Assembly: GCA_946183175.1 (NCBI GenBank)
Contig: CAMHBH010000094.1
Span: 1 to 8,438 of the forward strand
Direction of reading: 5' to 3'
DNA length: 8,438 nt
DNA from: an uncultured Oscillibacter sp.
Lineage (GTDB): Bacteria > Bacillota > Clostridia > Oscillospirales > Oscillospiraceae
Under the pieces are notes generated by a model. The model was not told the DNA's origin and searched no databases. It saw nothing but the letters and a program-made list of their open reading frames with translations. This document shows, in pieces, positions 4,896-8,438 of the stretch; position 1 is the stretch's first letter, and each line of letters begins with the position of its first letter. The position numbers were made by a program, and so were the translations under genes.

Positions 4896-5588
4896 ATGGA
4901 CGGTACATCTTACGAACTGCGCGCGATTGCGCGTATAGAAAGCCCTTTCGCAACAAAATTCGGCATTCCGCGCCAGAGCGGGCTTGTGAACGATTTACGC
5001 GCGCGGGTGGTATTCGAGCCGCCGTACCGCAACCGCGACGCCCTGCGCGGAATCGACGGCTTCTCCCATTTGTGGCTGATTTGGGTCTTTGACCGCGCGG
5101 CCCGCGACGATTGGTCGCCGACAGTACGCCCGCCGCGTCTGGGCGGGAATCGGCGCCTGGGCGTATTCGCGACGCGTTCGCCGTTCCGCCCGAACCCCGT
5201 GGGGCTGTCCTCGGTAGAACTCGAACGCGTGGAGGACGACCCGACGCGCGGGCCCGTGCTGTACGTCCGGGGGGCCGACCTCGCCGACGGCACGCCGATT
5301 CTGGATATCAAGCCTTACCTGCCCTACACCGACGCCCACCCCGACGCCCGGGGCGGATTCGCCGCCGATACGCCTACGGCGGCGCTGTCCGTCGAGATTG
5401 CGCCGTCCCTGCTGGAACGCGTCCCCGAGGACGAACGCGCCGCGCTCGTGGGCGTACTGTCCCACGACCCCCGCCCGCGCTACCAGAACGACCCCGCGCG
5501 CGTGTACGGCTTCGGCTTCGCGGGGCTGGAAGTCCGCTTCCGCGTCTCCGGCGACTGCCTGCAAGTCGTGGACATCTCGACGCCATGA
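4896..5588 (+). CDS. trmO: tRNA (N6-threonylcarbamoyladenosine-N6)-methyltransferase TrmO
   Basis: TrmO (TsaA, formerly YaeB) uses S-adenosylmethionine to methylate t6A37 of certain threonine tRNAs to m6t6A, tuning decoding. The 230-aa product matches the full-length E. coli type (~235). Hallmarks are IESPFATKFGIPRQSG (14-29), GFSHLWLIWVF (55-65), FATRSPFRPNPVGLS (91-105) and DGTPILDIKPYLPYTD (131-146), then the C-terminal domain with DPRPRYQNDPARVYGF. The start is ATG 4896, 8 nt after AAAGGAG; a GTG at 4887 overlaps that ribosome binding site and is less likely. No strong promoter is visible: TACAAT at 4869-4874 could be a -10, but no good -35 precedes it. The gene is independent of the upstream toxin-antitoxin operon, which ends in a terminator. 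Confidence 0.95.
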   Translation: MDGTSYELRAIARIESPFATKFGIPRQSGLVNDLRARVVFEPPYRNRDALRGIDGFSHLWLIWVFDRAARDDWSPTVRPPRLGGNRRLGVFATRSPFRPNPVGLSSVELERVEDDPTRGPVLYVRGADLADGTPILDIKPYLPYTDAHPDARGGFAADTPTAALSVEIAPSLLERVPEDERAALVGVLSHDPRPRYQNDPARVYGFGFAGLEVRFRVSGDCLQVVDISTP

Positions 5589-5591
5589 CGC

Positions 5592-5620
5592 GCCCCCTTC
5601 CGGATACGGGAGGGGGCTTC
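5592..5620. terminator. Hairpin between convergent trmO and regulator genes
   Basis: An 11-bp stem (GCCCCCTTCCG with CGGGAGGGGGC, one G-T wobble) and a 4-nt loop, 3 nt after the trmO stop. On the plus strand it is followed by TTCGTGTGT, a poor but present T-rich tail. On the minus strand GCGTCATGG follows, so it is less convincing for the regulator gene. Confidence 0.65.
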
Positions 5621-5652
5621 GTGTGTCGAAATTACGGGAGGGGCGTTCTCGT

Positions 5653-6744
5653 TCAGGAATCAATTCCGCGCGAAGTCAGGTACTTCTTGACCATCAGCGC
5701 CACTTTGAATGTAATCGCGTCGTCGAACTCGCGCAGGTCGAGGCCCGTCAGCTTCTTGATTTTCTCCAGGCGATACACCAGCGTGTTACGGTGTACGAAC
5801 AGCTTCCGCGCCGTCTCCGACACGTTCAGGTTGTTCTCAAAGAAGCGGTGAATCGTGAACAGCGTCTCCTTTTCGAGCGCGTCGATAGGATTCTTTTTGA
5901 ACACTTCTTGCAGAAACATCTCACAAAGCGTCGTCGGGAGCTGGTAAATCAGGCGTCCGATTCCCAGGTTTTCGTAGTTGATTACGTACTTTTCGGTGTC
6001 GAACACCTTCCCGACTTCTATCGCAATCTGCGCTTCCTTGTAGGAACGGGCCAGGTCGCGCAAGTGCGTGGCGATTGTCCCCACGCCCACGACCACCGTA
6101 CTTTCCCCGCCGATTTGCAGGGCCTCTTCCAGCGACAGCGCAATCTTATTCAAGTCCTTAATCGTGGCGTTGTCGGGCATTTGGTGAATGAGCACGGCGT
6201 CGCCCTCGCCCACGCTGAGTACAAAGTCATTCTGCCTGTCCTGATAGAGGCTCTGGATGATGTCTATTGGCACGGAGTCGACCTTCCGGAGAGACCGGAC
6301 TACGAACACGCCCCGCGAAACGTCCGTATTCACGCGCAGTTCCCGCGCCCGGACGTAGATGTCGCCCAGCATGATGTTGTCGGAAATCACGTCCTTGACG
6401 AACGCGCCCCGGTCGTGCTTCTCCTCGTAGTAGGCCTTGGCGGCGTTGAGCGTGACGGTCGCCATCGCGCACACGGCGCGGCTGACTTCGTTGTCCCCGA
6501 ATGTAAACGTAGCGTAGTCGAACTGGTTGCCCCAGCCGCCCATCGCCTTGAAAACCTTGCCGTCCGTGGCCAGAAGCGTCCCGGAGGCCGCGTTAATCTG
6601 CGGGACGTACTCGGCCCAGTGCTGTCCAATCATGGGCAGTTCGCTGCACGCGACGACCATGCCCTCGCCGTCAATTACCCCGATGGTGCGATTTGTGTTC
6701 TCCTTCAACTGGAGTACCACATTTTGAAACATCCGACCAGACAT
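5653..6744 (-). CDS. CdaR/PucR-type sugar-diacid-sensing transcriptional regulator
   Basis: A 363-aa regulator. The N-terminal part (~1-130), with FQNVVLQLKENTNRTIGVID then MVVACSELPMIGQ, resembles the putative sugar-diacid recognition domain of CdaR. The middle (~135-285) fits the degenerate GGDEF-like region of CdaR/PucR proteins. The C terminus is a PucR-type helix-turn-helix: NVSETARKLFVHRNTLVYRL (307-326), then EKIKKLTGLDL. E. coli CdaR activates glucarate/galactarate/glycerate genes, but no such genes are nearby, so the ligand and targets here are unknown. ATG 6744 is chosen because AGGAGG (6756-6751) lies 6 nt upstream; the in-frame ATG at 6774 would extend the protein by 10 residues without better support. 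It is monocistronic with its own promoter. Confidence 0.88.
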   Translation of the reverse strand: MSGRMFQNVVLQLKENTNRTIGVIDGEGMVVACSELPMIGQHWAEYVPQINAASGTLLATDGKVFKAMGGWGNQFDYATFTFGDNEVSRAVCAMATVTLNAAKAYYEEKHDRGAFVKDVISDNIMLGDIYVRARELRVNTDVSRGVFVVRSLRKVDSVPIDIIQSLYQDRQNDFVLSVGEGDAVLIHQMPDNATIKDLNKIALSLEEALQIGGESTVVVGVGTIATHLRDLARSYKEAQIAIEVGKVFDTEKYVINYENLGIGRLIYQLPTTLCEMFLQEVFKKNPIDALEKETLFTIHRFFENNLNVSETARKLFVHRNTLVYRLEKIKKLTGLDLREFDDAITFKVALMVKKYLTSRGIDS

Positions 6745-6825
6745 CGGTATCCTCCTCACCACAAATCCGCCCACGAAAGCCCCGTCCCATGGATGACACA
6801 GCCCTTCCGGGGCCTCCGCGCTTTG

Positions 6826-6873
6826 TGCAATTTGTCAACAGGTCTATTATAACGGCATTTTTGTCGAATTGCA
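6826..6873. promoter_or_regulatory. Candidate operator pair flanking the regulator's -10 box
   Basis: TGCAATTTGTC (6826-6836) and GTCGAATTGCA (6863-6873) form an inverted repeat matching at 9 of 11 positions. It is centred almost exactly on the -10 box at 6846-6851, with half-site centres 37 bp apart. This is a plausible autoregulatory site for the CdaR-type protein, but I know of no established motif that it matches. Confidence 0.4.
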
Positions 6874-6874
6874 A
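6846..6874 (-). promoter_or_regulatory. Promoter of the CdaR-type regulator gene
   Basis: On the minus strand, TTGCAA (6874-6869), 17 bp, TATAAT (6851-6846). The -10 is perfect; the -35 matches 4 of 6, which suits an activated or modestly expressed gene. The leader would be ~95 nt. It contains a second TTGACA (6838-6833) with no -10 at the right distance, and a GCCCCG/CGGGGC pair that could form a weak hairpin. Confidence 0.7.
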
Positions 6875-6890
6875 TATCTTTTTTCTCTTT

Positions 6891-6920
6891 TTCACAAAAA
6901 CAACTCCGCTTTTTTGTGAA
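6891..6920. repeat. Perfect inverted repeat between rsuA and the regulator promoter
   Basis: TTCACAAAAA (6891-6900) and TTTTTGTGAA (6911-6920) are perfect 10-bp arms around a 10-nt centre. It lies 23 bp past the rsuA stop and 16 bp upstream of the regulator's -35 box. It could be a weak AT-rich terminator for rsuA, but on the minus strand an A-rich rather than a T-rich tail follows. It could equally be a protein-binding site upstream of the regulator promoter. Confidence 0.6.
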
Positions 6921-6942
6921 ACATTTGCCCTTTTCCCGCCGC

Positions 6943-7662
6943 TTACGAAAAAATCCCCAGATTTTCTACCTCTTCTTCTGTCAAAAAGCGGAAACTTCCC
7001 CGCCCCAAGGACGTATCCAATGGCAAATTGCCCATTCTGATACGCTCCAATGACAGCACGGTATTCCCGCGTTCGCCGAGCATACGCCGCACCTGATGGA
7101 ACTTCCCCTCCCGTACCGTCACGCGGCACAGGCTTTCCGCGTCCCCGGCGGAGAGGATTTCCAGCGCGGCGGGCAGACATTGCAGGCCGTCGGAGAGTGT
7201 AAGCCCCTCCCGGAAGGCCGTCACGTCGGCGTCCGTGAGGCGTCCGGACACCCGCGCCTCGTAGACCTTCTCGACGTGGTGCCGCGGCGAGAGTAACGTA
7301 TGCGCGAGCGCGCCGTCGTTCGTCAGGAGCAACAGGCCCACGGTGTCCTTGTCCAGCCGCCCGACCGGGAACAGGTTCCGTAATTCCGGCGGCAGGAGTT
7401 CCAGTACGGTGGGGCCGTGCCTGTCCTCCGTCGCCGACAGGTACCCGGCGGGTTTGTTGAGCATGACCCACGTTGTGCGGCGGTACGCGATATCTTCGCC
7501 GTCGGCGGTCAGCCGGACGCCCTCCGGGTCGAATTTCGCGGACGGGTCGCGGACAGGTTTCCCGTCGACGAGCAGGCGCCCGCCGCGAATCAGATTCCGC
7601 GCCTCCTTGCGCGAAAACCGCCCCGTGGACGCGAGAATTTTGTCAAGTCTCTGTGTTTCCAT
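6943..7662 (-). CDS. rsuA: RsuA-like 16S rRNA pseudouridine synthase
   Basis: A 239-aa member of the RsuA/RluB/E/F family; E. coli RsuA makes pseudouridine 516 in 16S rRNA. An S4 RNA-binding domain fills about 2-48 (QRLDKILASTGRFSRKEARN, then GRLLVDG). The catalytic domain has VMLNKPAGYLSA (66-77) and GRLDKDTVGLLLLTNDG with catalytic Asp104, then SPRHHVEKVYEA, closer to RsuA (SPRHH-EK-Y) than to RluB. The C-terminal EGKFHQVRRML motif follows. The start at 7662 has GGAGG about 4 nt upstream. It is divergent from the secreted-protein gene. No convincing promoter of its own was found in the ~115-bp gap. A paralogue acting on 23S rRNA or tRNA cannot be fully excluded. Confidence 0.88.
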   Translation of the reverse strand: METQRLDKILASTGRFSRKEARNLIRGGRLLVDGKPVRDPSAKFDPEGVRLTADGEDIAYRRTTWVMLNKPAGYLSATEDRHGPTVLELLPPELRNLFPVGRLDKDTVGLLLLTNDGALAHTLLSPRHHVEKVYEARVSGRLTDADVTAFREGLTLSDGLQCLPAALEILSAGDAESLCRVTVREGKFHQVRRMLGERGNTVLSLERIRMGNLPLDTSLGRGSFRFLTEEEVENLGIFS

Positions 7663-7698
7663 ATTGCCTCCGTAGTCGGCCCTCCCGCGGGGAAAGGC

Positions 7699-7727
7699 TT
7701 GTAATCCGCCGTCTGGCGTGTTATACT
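7699..7727 (+). promoter_or_regulatory. Promoter of the secreted-protein gene
   Basis: TTGTAA (7699-7704), 17 bp, TATACT (7722-7727), with TG at 7719-7720 giving an extended -10 (TGTTATACT). The transcript would start near 7734. Confidence 0.78.
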
Positions 7728-7730
7728 TCT

Positions 7731-7762
7731 CCGGGAATTTCCTGAAATTGGAATCGTCCCGG
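7731..7762 (+). repeat. Inverted repeats in the 5' leader of the secreted-protein gene
   Basis: CCGGGA (7731-7736) pairs with TCCCGG (7757-7762), and inside it ATTTC (7737-7741) pairs with GAAAT (7744-7748). This sits at the transcript start and ends just before the AAAAGGAG ribosome binding site (7763-7770). It could shape translation or be an operator overlapping the start site; it may also be chance. Confidence 0.35.
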
Positions 7763-7779
7763 AAAAGGAGTGTATCCGC

Positions 7780-8438
7780 ATGAAAATGGGAAAACGCTGG
7801 CTATGCTTTCTGGCCTTATGCGCGGCGCTGTGCGTCCCGGCACTGGCGTCGGAAACCGGGCCCCACACCATCCACGGCGTGACGCCGCAGGGAAAGTTTA
7901 CGGTGACTTTCAGCGCCGTGAGCGTCAGCGAGGCCACGGTGACTGTCTTCGACCCCTTCGGCGGGGACGGCGCTTCCCTTCATAGTACGACACTCCCCGT
8001 CACCCTGCTGACGCCCGCCCCCGGCTGTAAGGCCGCCATCCCGCAGGCCGCCGAATTTATCGAAAACGAGCCGTGTATCCCCGCGCTGTCCGCGAACGGA
8101 AACCTGTGGCGCGGCTTCGCGTTCCCCACGGACACCGCCCGCGCCCGTAACCTCAGACTGACGCCCGGCAACATGGACGACTGGGAGGACGACCGGGGAC
8201 TCTTCATCGACGCGAAACCTTCGACCACCGGCGGGGATTGGGGAGAGGAAGTCTACCTGTTTCTCAAGAACCCCGTAGCGAATCCCCCGGAGAACGCGCA
8301 AAGCGGCTACAGTACCCTGTTGATAGAGGGCGGCAACGTCGTCTTGGCCTTCGAGAGCGTAAAGACGGAGGCGCAAAGCGTCCTGTGCCGCGGCGACGGG
8401 AGCGACTACGCCGAACGGGAAATGACCGTTGTCAAAGT
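7780..8438 (+). CDS. Predicted secreted protein of unknown function (3' end outside window)
   Basis: An open frame from ATG 7780 to the window edge (219 complete codons, no stop). AAAAGGAG at 7763-7770 lies 9 nt before the start. Residues 1-23 look like a Sec signal peptide: MKMGKRW, a hydrophobic Leu/Ala/Cys core, then PALA with cleavage expected before Ser24. The mature part begins with a strand-rich segment (GKFTVTFSAVSVSEATVTVFDPFGG, ~38-63) that could be an immunoglobulin-like or other beta-sandwich domain. It has Cys83, Cys99 and Cys203, several Trp, and acidic patches such as DDWEDDRG. I do not recognise the family. Codon use and GC content match the neighbours. Being truncated, its total length, anchoring and domain architecture are unknown. 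Confidence 0.82.
   Translation, partial: MKMGKRWLCFLALCAALCVPALASETGPHTIHGVTPQGKFTVTFSAVSVSEATVTVFDPFGGDGASLHSTTLPVTLLTPAPGCKAAIPQAAEFIENEPCIPALSANGNLWRGFAFPTDTARARNLRLTPGNMDDWEDDRGLFIDAKPSTTGGDWGEEVYLFLKNPVANPPENAQSGYSTLLIEGGNVVLAFESVKTEAQSVLCRGDGSDYAEREMTVVK

Noticed and set aside
6833..6838. Second TTGACA in the regulator leader as an additional promoter
   Set aside because: At 17 bp downstream the -10 position reads AGGCCC, so no functional promoter is supported.
5398..6852. Long plus-strand open frame (484 codons) opposite the regulator gene
   Set aside because: It begins inside trmO in another frame and is antisense to a well-supported regulator. The translation has no recognisable domain and the start has no ribosome binding site.
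1..7662. Functional link between the RsuA-like enzyme, TrmO, the RelE-like toxin and the rRNA operon as one translation-control system
   Set aside because: The genes are in separate transcription units on both strands, kilobases apart, with unrelated genes between them. Shared theme alone does not support a system.

Overview
This window reads as a chromosomal housekeeping region of a moderately GC-rich bacterium, most likely a Bacillota (Firmicutes). The evidence is the 16S rRNA 5' end, an HPr phosphocarrier with both His15 and Ser46, strong AGGAGG-type ribosome binding sites, and sigma-70/SigA promoters with TTGACA and TATAAT-like boxes exactly 17 bp apart. A Negativicutes or clostridial member seems plausible. 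The genus cannot be read from the sequence, and Synergistota is not excluded.

Layout, left to right. At 1-61 is the 5' end of a 16S rRNA gene on the minus strand, running out of the window. It is preceded by about 290 bp of leader and three tandem promoters with AT-rich upstream elements (about 350-635). Divergent from this is cysK (O-acetylserine sulfhydrylase, 742-1704) with a perfect consensus promoter. A shared terminator hairpin separates it from a convergent DHH/DHHA1 phosphoesterase gene (1741-2679, minus). After about 480 bp without a gene comes ptsH (HPr, 3160-3423, minus). On the plus strand follow a small orphan lipoprotein gene (3727-4029), a Phd/YefM-RelE toxin-antitoxin pair (4162-4806) and trmO (tRNA m6t6A methyltransferase, 4896-5588). 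On the minus strand are a CdaR/PucR-type sugar-diacid regulator (5653-6744) and an RsuA-like 16S pseudouridine synthase (6943-7662). A secreted protein of unknown function starts at 7780 and runs off the right edge.

Except for the toxin-antitoxin pair, each gene looks like its own transcription unit, mostly with a recognisable promoter and a 3' hairpin. Translation-related functions recur (16S rRNA, RsuA, TrmO, a probable ribosome-dependent mRNA interferase), but nothing shows that these genes work as one system. I see no mobile element, CRISPR array or phage gene. The most interesting signals are regulatory: the triplicated rRNA promoter with dyad-symmetric A-tracts, a recurring extended -35 motif (TTGACAAAC), and candidate operators at the toxin-antitoxin and CdaR-type promoters. 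The least explained genes are the lipoprotein and the truncated secreted protein.
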